This document shows positions 42,863 to 53,758 of a stretch of DNA of 64,000 nt, piece by piece. The stretch comes from Adiantum capillus-veneris (lineage: Eukaryota > Streptophyta > Polypodiopsida > Polypodiales > Pteridaceae), in assembly GCA_014529385.2 (NCBI GenBank), contig CM043956.1, positions 89,151,221 through 89,215,220 on the forward strand, given 5' to 3'. Positions within the stretch are counted from its first letter, which is position 1. Every line of letters begins with the position of its first letter. A program made the position numbers and the translations under genes. The notes beneath the pieces were generated by a model. It made no database searches. It worked only from the letters and a program-made list of their open reading frames with translations, and was not told the origin of the DNA.

Positions 42863-44837
42863 TGAGTAGCGTTAAATGGTAACCTTGCATTTCAACTACA
42901 TTTTTACTCAAATGTACATATTTTTTATCAAAGTTTTAACTTAGTGTTCATTCTCTCTTTCCGTAATAGCCTTTTTCCATACAAACACCTTACCCTTCTT
43001 AGATCTTTATGCATTTACATCATATTTCTCTCTTCATGCTAAATGTAAATAGTAAACTTAATTCTACTCTCCTAGTTTTTTACTGCATATTATTTTAACT
43101 AATTACCTTTACTAATTTAAATAACTATCTACATCCCATAATTTGTAAATAAATAATTTATGGGCACTTATCTTACCCATCATCTCTCAAGGGTAGGGTT
43201 AACCTTGTAGGCCTTCCCTTCCCCACCACTATGTGACCCAACTCTTGGATCGTTTACTTGTGTTGGTCAACAAATCTTAAATATAATGTTTATCCCCAAT
43301 AAATCAAACTTTATTGGAGCCTACCTCATTTGTTTAAGGTGGATTCTCTTTTGAAAAAGCATGCTACACCTTGGATGCATGCTAAAGGGCCCCCTACAAG
43401 GAGACTTGGTTCAAAAGGTGTTTTGGATGCATCTTGAACGCCTTAGCTCATCGGTATACTTGAGGAACACTCCAAAATCATCTTAAACACTTTGAGAAGG
43501 TCAACTTTGCCTTTTACAGCACCCAATTCTGAGTCACAGGCTGAAAGTTATGGTGAAAACAAGGTGCTGCGGACACTGTTACTGCAAGTCAAAGTTACAA
43601 TCAGGTAAACCACAAAGGTGAAAAGTTTTCTTGACTTCTCCAACATTCTAAAATACCAATGGCGAGTTAAAAACCACTTGCATGTGGAGGGGTCAGCTCA
43701 AGATGGTTCCAGAGACACAACAAATAGGATGGGGACACTGTGCAGGAGCCACTGGAGGGACATCATGGTGGGGCCCACATACATTATCAACCCTTATGGA
43801 GCCTCCACGACCTAAAAGGATATTTTTAATGAAAATATAAGTCCCTTATTTGCATAATTGAAGGAATGGTCAAAAGGGAACCTAACTATGGTTAATTACC
43901 TACCCTAGTCAAGTTTAACCTAACCTAAGGTCTTGTACAGCTATAAAAAGGCCCTTTGGCAAGCACAAAAATACACACACCTACTCCATTGCTGAAAATA
44001 AGCTCCTCTAAGGTTAGGGAAGCCTTAATATCTCTCTCCTCTTGTCTCCCTATCCATTTCCTAAGCTCGCTATCATAAGCGGCACCATAGAGAGAGCATC
44101 AATATGCTATTGCTACCATTCTCTTGCAAATATTTCTCTTACCATACTCATCCCTAAATAAGGATTGTAGATTCTATATGAGAGCAAGGATATCAAGTTC
44201 AATGATCTATCTCATGGTTTGATCAACAAATTGTTGCAATTGGGGTGTCGTCATCACACTTTTGCTCTAAACGCATGTAAAGTTGGTAAGCCTATCTTGG
44301 CAGCTTCTCATATTTTGTGCTCATTGGGTTGCTTGTTTGTTGAGAAAGTTTTTGTGCACCATGGTGTCTATTTTCTTGGCTTCTCTCCTTATGTTGTGTG
44401 TAAGTAAGTCTTGGGGTTGCATAGATGGAGAAGAGCTCTCTATGCATGCCGCCTTATGTGTGTAAGTAGTCTCTTCTTTTGGGAAAGGAAAGGAGTTGTC
44501 AAGTATTTGTGCATTATGGTGTTTTGAGTTTTGAGGTTTTGTGCTTGATTTTCTTAGAAGTATATGAGCACTAATATGGTGAAGGTCAATCTTTGCATGT
44601 GATTTTGTGCAGTGTTCAAAGGGATTGCTTAAGGAGTGTGTGTTGAATGGTTGAAGGGCATTTTGTGTTGAAGCACATAAGGAAGGTGTGTTTGTGTTGT
44701 ATATGGTTTGTTTTGGTTTCCTTCTTTCTCCATAAAAGAGGGTGGTGCCCCTAAGAAATATGCGTGTGTAGGGTCTCACGGAGTGGTTGTCTGGTGGGAG
44801 CCTTGAGTTGAGCCCCATCTTAAAAAATCCGCTCTCA
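42863..44837 (+). repeat. Element 3, 5' LTR
   Basis: It starts TGAGTAGCG and ends CCGCTCTCA, matching 50929-52936. The TATA box is at 43942-43951. A minus-strand frame (44321-44818) is a by-product, broken in the other LTR. Confidence 0.9.
43942..43951 (+). promoter_or_regulatory. TATA box of element 3
   Basis: TATAAAAAGG, repeated at 52008-52017 in the 3' LTR. Predicted transcription start near 43975. Confidence 0.6.
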
Positions 44838-44843
44838 TAAAAG

Positions 44844-44860
44844 TGGTGCCCCCACGGAGG
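44844..44860 (+). other. Primer-binding site of element 3
   Basis: TGGTGCCCCCACGGAGG begins six bases after the LTR end. The next element at the right edge has TGGTGCCCCCACTGAGG (63245-63261). Primer tRNA not assigned. Confidence 0.65.
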
Positions 44861-44889
44861 AACTTTCCAAATTTCCTTCTATTCTCCTC

Positions 44890-45102
44890 ATGAACAATAG
44901 AGTTGCACCATATGCTTTTCATTTTTCACAACGCATCAGAATTAACATTTGTGTAGATCGCAATTTTTTTTACCAACAACTCATTGTTTTTATGTTTGGA
45001 GCAGAAAGACTTGGTGAAATCTTGGCATCTCCAAATCCCATCATTCTTCCATTCATTAATTATGATGATTCATTTGATGTCCATGTTTTTATTTTGTTTT
45101 GA
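44890..45102 (+). CDS. Small leader ORF, type a (70 aa)
   Basis: This is the first ATG frame after the PBS. It contains RIRINICVDRNFFYQQLIVF, FGAERLGEILASPNPIILPF and a DV-x-x-F-I-L end. It is closely related to 63551-63769 and to the element 2 ORFs, and more distantly to 45186-45398. Conservation of length, central FG-x-x-R and NP-x-ILP, and an in-frame stop at the same place across diverged elements argues that it is translated. No signal peptide or known fold is recognised. Confidence 0.6.
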   Translation: MNNRVAPYAFHFSQRIRINICVDRNFFYQQLIVFMFGAERLGEILASPNPIILPFINYDDSFDVHVFILF

Positions 45103-45185
45103 GGCAGGGACAAGAGGCGCTTAGATAGCGATCCACTCAAAGGAAACTTTCTTCAAGAGAAAGAAAAAGGAGAACACATTGTCAC

Positions 45186-45398
45186 ATGAACCAACCTGGA
45201 GTTGCTTCTCCTTTTACACCCATAGCTCGTCAATCTGTGCACATCATAATTGCTACAAAATTTAGATTTCAAGCAACCATTAGGAGAATTTTTGGACCCA
45301 ATCGCGTTAATGAAATTAATGCTTCAATCAACCCTTTTATTTTGCCTATGATAAATTATGAACTAACACTTGATGTATATATTTTCATTTTGATGTGA
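45186..45398 (+). CDS. Small leader ORF, type b (70 aa)
   Basis: The second ORF after the PBS, 83 bases downstream of type a. It contains PFTPIARQSVHIIIATKFRF, then RRIFGPNRVNEINAS, NPFILPMINY and LDVYIFIL. Its closest relative is 63317-63529 (PIARQ-x-VHII; INAS-x-NPFILP). Types a and b probably arose by duplication. Position directly before gag suggests an accessory product of the element. Confidence 0.6.
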   Translation: MNQPGVASPFTPIARQSVHIIIATKFRFQATIRRIFGPNRVNEINASINPFILPMINYELTLDVYIFILM

Positions 45399-45451
45399 TC
45401 ACTCATCGTAGTCAAAACTTTGTGGTACACAAACCTCCTTGTATTGTAAAA

Positions 45452-46503
45452 ATGTCAAGCACTTTTCCTACCTTTCATTCTAAAAATGGTGAGGATGCAC
45501 AAGAATTTTTGGATATTTGGAGATGGCACACCTCATCTCTGGGAGAGATCAAGAAGAGGTAAAGCAGCGTGCTTTTCCACTCGTTCTCAAAGGGGAGGCT
45601 AAGGCATGGTACGAGGCCTTGCAACCTCAAAACAAAACCAATTGGGAGAGGCTACGTGCAATGTTTCTTGCCAAATTTGGGCAAGGAGATACTCCAGAGG
45701 GTCTTTGGAAGTGTCTACTTCAACATAAACAGGTATTCCTTGAAGGCTACCGATCTTATGAGGCCGTTTTCCTTAACCTATGGGATAGATGGGAGGCTAC
45801 CTTACAAAATCAAGGTGGTGCACCAAACTTTCTGAAGAAAGATAGGTTCATGGCTGGCTTGTACTCAATTTTGAAGACCAAGGTTGAGTTAAAATTCCCA
45901 TCAACATTTGAGGAAGCACGTGAGGTGGCCATGGTCAAATTCAAGAAGTTAAATTTTCAAGCACATAGAACAAGGGACCTAAATGAAGTCATTGAGAGGG
46001 ATTCTTCACCAAGCATGGGAGCACAAGTTAGGGGCTCTCTTGCCCAAACTTCACAAATAGGGGAAGGATCACAACAAGAGATCTTGCAAAGATTAACTCA
46101 ACAACTAGAGAGTCTCACCTTGAATCTAGTGCAGGGCCTACCCCAACAACGACAACCACGAGAAGGGAATCGCAATCAACAACGTCAAGCACAAGAGTTG
46201 AGATGTTGGAATTGTAACGAAGTTGGTCATGGCATGTATAATTGCCCTCACCCTCGAAGGATTCCAGGGGACATATACCCTCCTAGACCCCCTCCGCTCA
46301 TGGTGCAGCAAGAGCATGCTCAAGCCCCGCAAATTCTTCGTCGACCACCACCACCTCCAGTGGCAAATATCCCTCCTGTCCCACCAGTGGAGGAAGAGAG
46401 AGGAGTAAACGTCATAAAGCTGGAAGAGGAGATAGAGGTGAGCCCTATACATTTTGATGTTATGCCAGCAGAAAAGCGCACAAGAGCACACAACAAGGAA
46501 TGA
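45452..46503 (+). pseudogene. gag: Element 3 Gag
   Basis: The ATG at 45452 starts MSSTFPTFHSKNGEDAQEFL, then a frame change near 45517 leads into the long frame. That frame has the capsid signature RAFPLVLKGEAKAWYEALQP and a zinc knuckle CWNCNEVGHGMYNC (C-x2-C-x4-H-x4-C) at about 46204-46245, followed by a Pro-rich tail. It ends at a TGA at 46501. A basic stretch (ARKERKKKSKKEEGGKKQR) follows in another frame and links to protease. Confidence 0.85.
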
Positions 46504-47304
46504 AGAGTCAGAACCTGCAAGGAAGGAGAGGAAGAAAAAGTCGAAGAAGGAGGAAGGAGGCAAGAAGCAGAGGTCAAGGCGAAGGGAGATCGGCATCAAC
46601 GATTTTCCATTAGGAAAGAATATGGAACCCTACAACATCTTAGAAGATTTGCAAACTCAAAAGCCCAATATTTCTTGGCCTCAACTCCTACATCTATCAC
46701 CCAAGGTGAGAAAGCACTGGTCCAAACTTGTAAGCACAAGACTCCCAAGAAAGAAAGAAAAGGTGACAGTAAAGGCATTGACTTCAAAGCCAATAAAAAA
46801 TATGTGGAACCTATTGTAGATGCTTATGTAAGGGGTAGGAAGGTATCCAATGTGTATGTTGATGGTGGAGCACAAATGTGTGTGATCACGGAAAGAGCCA
46901 TGAATAGACTAGGGCTTGAAATCACTAAATCCTCTAATTGTCAAGCTAGGCTAGCCAACAATGCAAGTGTGAAGTGCCTAAGGATCATGGAGAATGTAAA
47001 AGTTTCTGTATGTAATATAGATACACGTCTGGACATGTATGTTATGCCAGCCAAGGGGGAGGGCTATCCCATCATCCTAGGGAGGCCTTGGCTCATTGCT
47101 GTGAATGCAGATCAAAAATGGGGACGAGGACAATTGATTCTCAAAAAGGGGCAACATGTAGTATACGATTGGCATGAAGGAAAGCAGCTCGACATCAACT
47201 ATGAGACCACACTGATGAAGAAAGTGAAGAGAGTTTTGGCTCAAGCGACGAGGAAAGTTCAACCACTACATCCAATAGCAAAGAAGAATCATCTTTGGAG
47301 GTAA
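46504..47304 (+). pseudogene. Element 3 aspartic protease
   Basis: After the basic linker (frame 46454-46819), frame 46675-47304 contains the catalytic loop VYVDGGAQMCVI and YPIILGRPWLIAVNADQ. D-G-G-A in place of D-S/T-G-A is seen in several plant gypsy proteases. It ends with a TAA at 47302 and the next frame (RT) starts at 47295, so a recoding event or a mutation is needed to join them. Confidence 0.8.
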
Positions 47305-48140
47305 TGGGAATCATCTTCAACACATCAAAAACTCCATCAATAGAGGTTGACCCAACAAAGGAGCAAACAAAGGATGACAAAGTTGACCACAAGCACTTTG
47401 AAGACTTTGAGAGGATGCTTGCAAAAGATCTTACCCCTGAGGAGAAGCGGTCCTACATCGATATGCTCAAGAGGTATCCCAATTTGTTTATCACTGATTA
47501 CTCACAAATTAGAGGTGTGGATGTTATAGAGCATGGCATAGAATTAAAACCAGGTACTAAACCTGTGGCTCAAAAGCTAAGGCGCCTAGGAAAAATACAA
47601 CAAGAGGCACTTTTGACAGAGGTTAACCGACTCCGCAAAGCTGGTTTCATTTACCCTGTGTCTAAATCTGAGTGGGTGTCCCAAATTGTAGTAACCCCTA
47701 AAAAGAACGGAAAATGGAGGTTCTGTGTTGACTACAAACCGCTCAATGCTGCAACAAAGAGGGATCATTTTCCTCTTCCTTTCCAAGATGAAATCTTAAA
47801 CGAAGTAGCCGGCTATGAATGTTACACAGTGTGTGATGGGTATTCAGGGTATTTTCAAATCAGAATAGCAGAAGAAGATTAGTTAAAAACCACTTTCATC
47901 ACACCTTGGGGTTGCTTTGCCTATAGAGTGATGCCATTTGGGCTCACAAATGCTCCTAGTACCTTTATAAGGTTTACAACTCTTGTCTTTCAGCCCTTCT
48001 TTGGAATGTCAATTAGGGTTTTTATGGATGACTTCTGTATCTATAGTAGCCAAAGACTTCATTGCCAAAAAGTTGAGGAGGGGCTTAGGAGGCTTCATCA
48101 ATTTGGGGGACAACTTAATCCTGAGGTGTCACATTGCAGA
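47295..48140 (+). pseudogene. Element 3 reverse transcriptase, fingers and palm
   Basis: WVSQIVVTPKKNGKWRFCVD and CDGYSGYFQIRIAEED lead to a TAG stop at 47880-47882, where relatives have Gln before LKTTF. The same frame continues with the MPFGLTNAPSTF motif and the active site VFMDDFCIYS (about 48015-48045). A frame change near 48050-48090 moves it to the downstream frame. Confidence 0.88.
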
Positions 48141-49293
48141 GTCACAAGTAGTATTGCTAGGTCATGTGGTTTCTTTGCAAGGAATTCAAGTGGATCCATC
48201 AAAAGTAAATGCTCTCTTGTCACTACAACCACCAACGACAACCAAGGAGCTCATGACTTTCAACCACAAAGTAAGGTACATGTCTCGTTTCATTCACCTT
48301 CTAGCAGAAGCTATTGCACCTTTGCACAAGCTATCAAACAAACCCACATTTGAATGGAGAGAGGAACACGAATTATGCTTTACTGAAGTAAAGGGTATTC
48401 TCAACTCTCTTCCAACAATAATGCCACCAAATCCAAAGGATACATATTACATCACGCCAAGTGTAGGAATGGAGGCCATCGGTGTAGTTCTCATGCAAAA
48501 AGACCCAAAAACATGCTACATGAGGCCAGTATACTTTGCAAGCAAAGTCATGACCGCTGCAGAAAAGGGCTACACCGATATGGAGAAGGTGGTATTCACA
48601 ATTATGTTTGCGGTAAGAAAGTTCCGATCATATCTCTTACCTGCACCATTTGTCATTCTCACCATGGAAAACAATTTACCATATGTTGTGCAACACATGA
48701 GCCTCTCATCTAGGATAGCCAAATGGGTTCTAGAACTTCAAGAGTTCGAATACACTTTTCTTGTGGAAGATAGCACAAGGGCAGGTCTTGCAGACATTCT
48801 CACATACAAAGTGAGAGAAAGGAAAGAGTCACCAAAGGCAGGAGACAAAGCTACACCACAAAATAATGAGGAGGAGATGGACAATGCACACATTTTGTGC
48901 TTTGATGGAGCTTACCGACGACAACACGATCAGGCAGCAGGGGGGTTTCTTATTCTAAGTCCACAAAGGGAAGTTCTTGTTAAGAAAGGTATCACCTTGG
49001 AAAATGTTCATTCTAATAATGAGGCTGAGTATGTCACCTTAAAGTTGGGGCTTGAAGAATGCAGAAAACTTGGCATCAAAAGACTTATAATAGGAGGTGA
49101 TTCCTTACTAGTTATTAGGCAAATCCAAGGGATATGGAAGTGCAAGAACCCTACTCTAGTGGAGTGGCTTAGACAGGTGAAGTCTTTGATAAAGAAATTT
49201 GAAGCTACACGGGTACAACATGTTGTGAGAATCCTCAACAAGGAAGCAGATTATTCGCCAATGAGAAACTTCAGATCATGGTGGGAGGTGTGA
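48090..49293 (+). pseudogene. Element 3 RT thumb, RNase H and archaeal-type RNase H
   Basis: The frame carries the thumb (VVLLGHVVSLQGIQVDPSKV), the first RNase H (RPVYFASKVMTAAEKGYTDM with the catalytic Glu shifted in a decayed context, FAVRKFRSYLL), then a second RNase H of archaeal type: LCFDGAYRR (Asp), HSNNEAEYVTL (Glu), GGDSLLVIRQI (Asp), LNKEAD (Asp). The second domain is the hallmark of Tat-lineage elements. It ends by a frame change at about 49255 before integrase. Confidence 0.88.
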
Positions 49294-50744
49294 AGCTCTA
49301 GGAACCAAAGTACCAAGGCCAAGAGGAATTGAAGGACATCATATTTTTCCTCCAAACTGGTGAGTGCCCTAAACACTTGGATAAAGTACAAACGCATAGG
49401 TTGGTAAAAAAGGCAACTCCTTACCAACTCATAGGAGATGATCTGTATCATAAAGGGAAAGATTTGGTGCTAAGAAGGGTGCCCTCTGCTCAAGAAATAG
49501 AGAGAATCCTCTTTTCATGCCATGATGATGTCTGTGGGGGTCATTTTTCTCATGATATTACAAACAGGAAGATTTTGCAAGCAGGGTTTGTTTGGCCAAG
49601 TCTACATCGTGATGTCCAGCATTGGTGTAAGTCATGCAAAGGTTGTCAGATTGCTGGAGATCGACGACTCACTTATGAGCCTCGAGTTCCAATAATTTTG
49701 TATGGTCCTTTTGAGAAGTGGGGTGTGGATGCAATAGGCCCCTTACCTCGCACATCTACCGGGAAGGTCTTCATCATTGTGGGAGTAGATTACATGACAC
49801 GATGGGCGGAGGCAGGTACAACACGAATTACAGCCGAGGAGGTATCAAAATTAATCTTTGATCACATATGCAGTAGATTCGGCACACCATTACAGATTTT
49901 GTCAGATCGTGGTCCAGGGTTTAGAGCAGAGCTCCTAGATAATCTTTTGACAAAGTTAAAAGTCAAACATTTGCATTCTACACCTTACTACCCTCAGTGC
50001 AATGGGTTGGTTGAAAAGGTGAATGGAATGATATGTAAAATCTATTCTAAGAAGGTTGCAGATCGACCAAACGACTGGGATCGCCATTTGACCACAGCTC
50101 TATGGGCATACAGAACATCTTTCAAGGTATCCACTCAATTCACTCCTTTTCATTTGGTATATGGACAGGAGGCACTCCTTCCTATTGAGGTGGAGATTGC
50201 AAGCCTACGCATTCTCTCACGGGGAGAAAAGAGGCCAAAAGAAGCTTTGCAAGAAAGAATTTTAGATCTTCAACGACTTGAGCTTGATAGAGAAGAGTCC
50301 ATCGACTATTACATTGCCCAAGCCACAAGCCAAAGGGACAAAATCAACAAGAAGCTCAAGGGGAAAGGATTGAAGGAAGGTATATTGGTTCTTCGCTATG
50401 ATAAACGACTTGATACTCGACTTGACAAAAAGTTTTTGCAAATATGGGAGGGACCTTTCATGATAAAAACAAAGTTTGGGAATGGTAGTTACAGATTAGC
50501 AGATTTATCAGGAAAACTCCACAAGACCAGAGTCAATGGATGGAGATTAAAGCCCTACTTTCAACGTATCAATCAGTTGATAGGAAGTCATCTACCTACA
50601 TCGTCTAAGCTCCAAATTGGCATGGCTCCCTTCGGCTTGGAAAATGCTCCACCTATTTTTAAAGCTTTGATGTGCAAAGAAGAACCAGCCTTGGAATCTC
50701 AACATACCCAAGGCAACCCTCCCATCTCCGATTTATGGGATTGA
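49294..50744 (+). pseudogene. Element 3 integrase
   Basis: Frame 49329-50744 is intact. HHCC domain: CHDDVCGGHF ... WCKSCKGC. Core: WGVDAIGPLPRTSTG (Asp), ILSDRGPGFRAELL (Asp), CNGLVEKVNGM (Glu). Then FHLVYGQEALLPIEVE and a C-terminal region with LVLRYDKRLD and VNGWRLKPYF. The last ~60 residues (GMAPFGLENAPP...) resemble a second copy of an RT motif (M-P-F-G-L-x-N-A-P) and may be a read-through extension. Upstream it is cut off from RNase H by a frame change and a TAG near 49300. Confidence 0.88.
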
Positions 50745-50802
50745 GGTAATGAAAAGCAGGTCTAATGGAGTAAAAGAGTGTATATCGCTCCTCCTTTTTT
50801 TA

Positions 50803-50872
50803 GAAAAATAAGAAAAAAAGAAAAAAAAAAGAAAAAAAGGAAGAAAAAACAAAAAAAAGGAAAAGGAAAAAA
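50803..50872 (+). repeat. A-rich tract before the hairpin of element 3
   Basis: A purine-rich AAAAAAG-type low-complexity run lies between the integrase stop and the hairpin. It creates a spurious Phe/Leu frame on the minus strand. Confidence 0.8.
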
Positions 50873-50881
50873 CTCTTTTGT

Positions 50882-50928
50882 TTCATCTAGGATCATGAAT
50901 GATCCTAGATGAAGGGGGAGGGCTAATA
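50882..50928 (+). promoter_or_regulatory. Perfect hairpin and polypurine tract of element 3
   Basis: TTCATCTAGGATCA (50882-50895), loop TGAA (50896-50899) and TGATCCTAGATGAA (50900-50913) form a perfect 14-bp stem. GGGGGAGGGCTAATA follows at once, then the LTR at 50929. Element 4 has a weaker hairpin at the same place. Confidence 0.8.
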
Positions 50929-52007
50929 TGAGTAGCGTTAAATGGTAACCTTGCATTTGAACTACATTTCTACTCAAATGTACATATTTTTTATCAAAGT
51001 TTTAACCTAGTTTTCATTCTCTCTTTCCGTAATAGCCTTTTTCCATACAAACACATTACCCTTCTTAGATCTTTATGCATTTACATCATATTTCTCTCTT
51101 CATGCTAAATGTAAATAGTAAACTTAATTCTACTCTCCTAGTTTTTTACTGCATATTATTTTAACTAATTACCTTTACTAATTTAAATAACTATCTACAT
51201 CCCATAATTTGTAAATAAATAATTTATGGGCACTTATCTTACCCATCTTCTCTCAAGGGTAGGGTTAACCTTGTAGGCCTTCCCTTCCCCACCACTATGT
51301 GACCCAACTCTTGGATCGTTTACTTGTGTTGGTCAACAAATCTTAAATATAATGTTTATCCCCAATAAATCAAACTTTATTGGAGCCTACCTCATTTGTT
51401 TAAGGTGGATTCTCTTTTGAAAAAGCATGCTACACCTTGGATGCATGCTAAAGGCCCCCCTACAAGGAGACTTGGTTCAAAAGGTGTTTTGGATGCATAT
51501 TGAACACCTTAGCTGGTCGGTATACTTGAAGAACACTCCAAAATCAGCTTAAACACTTTGAGAAGGTCAACTTTTCCTTTTACAGCACCCAATTCTGAGT
51601 CACAGGCTGAAAGTTATGGTGAAAACAAGGTGCTGCGGACACTGTTACTGCAGGTCAAAGTTACAATCAGGTAAACCACAAAGGTGAAAAGTTTTCTTGA
51701 CTTCTCCAACATTCTAAAATACCAATGGGGAGTTAAAAACCACTTGCATGTGGAGGGGTCGGCTCAAGATGCTTCCACAGACACAAAAAACAGGATGGGG
51801 ACACTGTGCAGGAGCCACTGGAGGGACATCATGGTGGGGTCAACATACATTATCAACCCTTATGGAGCCTCCACGACCTAAAAGGCTATTTTTAATGAAA
51901 ATATAAGTCCCTTATTTGCATAATTGAAGGAATGGTCAAAACGGAACCTAACTATGGTTAATTACCTACCCTAGTCAAGTTTAACCTAACCCAAGGTCTT
52001 GTACAGC

Positions 52008-52017
52008 TATAAAAAGG
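52008..52017 (+). promoter_or_regulatory. TATA box in the 3' LTR of element 3
   Basis: TATAAAAAGG, the counterpart of 43942-43951. It could drive read-out transcription into the gene-fragment block downstream. Confidence 0.5.
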
Positions 52018-52752
52018 CCCTTTGGCAAGCACAAAAATACACCCACCTACTCCATTGCTGAAAATAAGCTCCTCTAAGGTTAGGGAAGCCCTAATCTCTC
52101 TCTCCTCTTGTCTCCCTATCCATTTCTAAAGCTCGCTATCATAAGCGGCACCATAGAGAGAGCATCAATATGCTATTGCTACCATTCTCTTGCAAATATT
52201 TCTCTTACCATACTCATCCCTAAATAAGGATTGTAGATTCTACATGAGAGCAAGGATATCAAGTTCAATGATCTATCTCATGGTTTGATCAACAAATTGT
52301 TGCAATTGGGGTGTCGTTGTCACACTTTTGCTCTAAACGCATGTAAAATTGGTAAGCCTATCTTGGCAGCTTCTCATATTTTGTGCTCATTGGGGTTGCT
52401 TCTTTGTTGAGAAAGTTTTTGTGCACCATGGTGTCTATTTGCTTGGCTTCTCTCCTTATGTTGTGTGTAAGTAAGTCTTGGGGCTGCATAGATGGAGAAG
52501 AGCTCTCTATGCATGCCGCCTTATGTGTGTAAGTAGTCTCTTCTTTTGGGAAAGGAAAGGAGTTGTCAAGTATTTGTGCATTATGGTGTTTTGAGTTTTG
52601 AGGTTTTGTGCTTGCTTTTCTTAGAAGTATATGAGCACTAATATGGTGAAGGTCAATCTTTGCATGTGAGTTTGTGCAGTGTTCAAAGGGATTGCTTAAG
52701 GAGTGTGTGCTGAATGGTTGAAGGGCATTTTGTGTTGAAGCACATAAGGAAG

Positions 52753-52757
<5 letters not shown>

Positions 52758-52797
<40 letters not shown>
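52758..52797. repeat. (GT)n microsatellite in the 3' LTR of element 3
   Basis: About twenty GT units. The 5' LTR has only GTGTGTTTGTGTTG at the same position (about 44685). Confidence 0.95.
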
Positions 52798-52936
52798 GTA
52801 TATGGTTTGTTTTGGTTTCCTCCTTTCTCCATAAAAGATGGTGGTGCCCCTAAGAAATATGCGTGTGTAGGGTCTCACGGAGTGGTTGTCTGGTGGGAGC
52901 CTTGAGTTGAGCCACATCTCAAAAAATCCGCTCTCA

Positions 52937-52940
52937 ATAC
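52937..52940. repeat. Target-site duplication ATAC, right copy
   Basis: Matches 42859-42862. Confidence 0.7.
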
Positions 52941-52962
52941 TAACAAGGGACAAGACTCTGGG

Positions 52963-53620
52963 TTAATTAATTAGTCCATTAAACCTTGGGGTTTTCGTGA
53001 TCCGTACAAGGCTGCCCATCATGAGGGAGTATATGGTGTGCCTCAATTCCTTGACCAATTTTCCGTGCTTCTTTAGAGCTCTGAAATGCCATTTGACAAA
53101 AGAGTCGTAGTAAGGGTTTATGTCTGTGGTGATGAATGATCGATGCCAATCAACATGGGTACCAAGAAACTTGAGATGTCCAATGGCATTGTCAAGAAAG
53201 TAAGTCAGCCAATATGCTGGGTGAGTGAACCTAGGAATCTCATCTTCCGGGATGCCGAGAGATGACATAATCCTCCATTGATAGGCCTCACCACCAGATT
53301 TTGCCTCTGCTTTAGATTTTTGGCTTTTGTACTCTTTCTCTTACTTGACCTGGGAAAATAATTACCGGCATGAGTATTCGCCGCCTCAGCTTCTATGTAA
53401 AAGGCTTCCTTTGCTACTTCTGTACATGGGGGCCATGCTACATTTGGCTATTGATCTGCTAAATCTATATTTTCTTGATCGATGAGAAACTGAGGAGGAT
53501 TACCAAACTGCTCAATCTCACGCTTCAGCTTTTATGGACAAGGCTTGATGGGCATGTCGTTGCTGTGGAATCCAAAAGGATTCATAACATTGCGACCGCA
53601 CAATTGGTAATTAATAAGCA
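52963..53620 (-). pseudogene. Cytosolic leucyl-tRNA synthetase fragment
   Basis: On the minus strand the upstream part (about 53610-53480) reads NPFGFHSNDMPIKPCP and KLKREIEQFGNPPQF. The downstream part (about 53320-52980) reads KSGGEAYQWRIMSSLGIPED, PAYWLTYFLDNAI and DWHRSFITTDINPYYDSFV. These match consecutive parts of eukaryotic cytosolic LeuRS around the HIGH-side catalytic domain and the start of its editing insertion. There are several stops (for example in CP-stop-KLKRE) and a frame change at TIYS. No introns separate the parts, so a retrocopy is possible. Not functional. Confidence 0.8.
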
Positions 53621-53758
53621 GAGGCAAACATGAGCTTGGAAAAATAGAAGGCATGGCCAATATGAGGGCATCATACATCGTCTCAGATCCTCCACACATA
53701 CATCATCTCAGATCCTCCACACAGGCATAAGAGCATAACAAATTGTGAGAAGAGAACT
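53621..53758. other. Junction with a short tandem repeat
   Basis: A sequence of about 27 bases containing CTCAGATCCTCCACACA is repeated (about 53676-53722) between the LeuRS and PPR fragments. No gene is visible. Confidence 0.6.

Larger units (their letters stand above)
42863..52936 (+). mobile_element. Element 3: Tat-type Ty3/gypsy retrotransposon
   Basis: LTRs 42863-44837 and 50929-52936 flank, in order, a PBS, two small leader ORFs, gag, protease, RT, RNase H, a second archaeal-type RNase H, integrase, a long perfect hairpin and the polypurine tract. The dual RNase H places it in the Tat clade. LTRs differ visibly more than those of element 2. At least four frame changes and two stops inactivate gag-pol. 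Confidence 0.92.
50929..52936 (+). repeat. Element 3, 3' LTR
   Basis: The partner of 42863-44837. It carries a (GT)n expansion at 52758-52797 that the 5' LTR lacks, and ends CCGCTCTCA before ATAC. Confidence 0.9.

Noticed and set aside
44321-44818. 165-codon minus-strand frame in the 5' LTR of element 3
   Set aside because: The corresponding frame in the 3' LTR is broken by a (GT)n expansion, and it runs antisense to the element.
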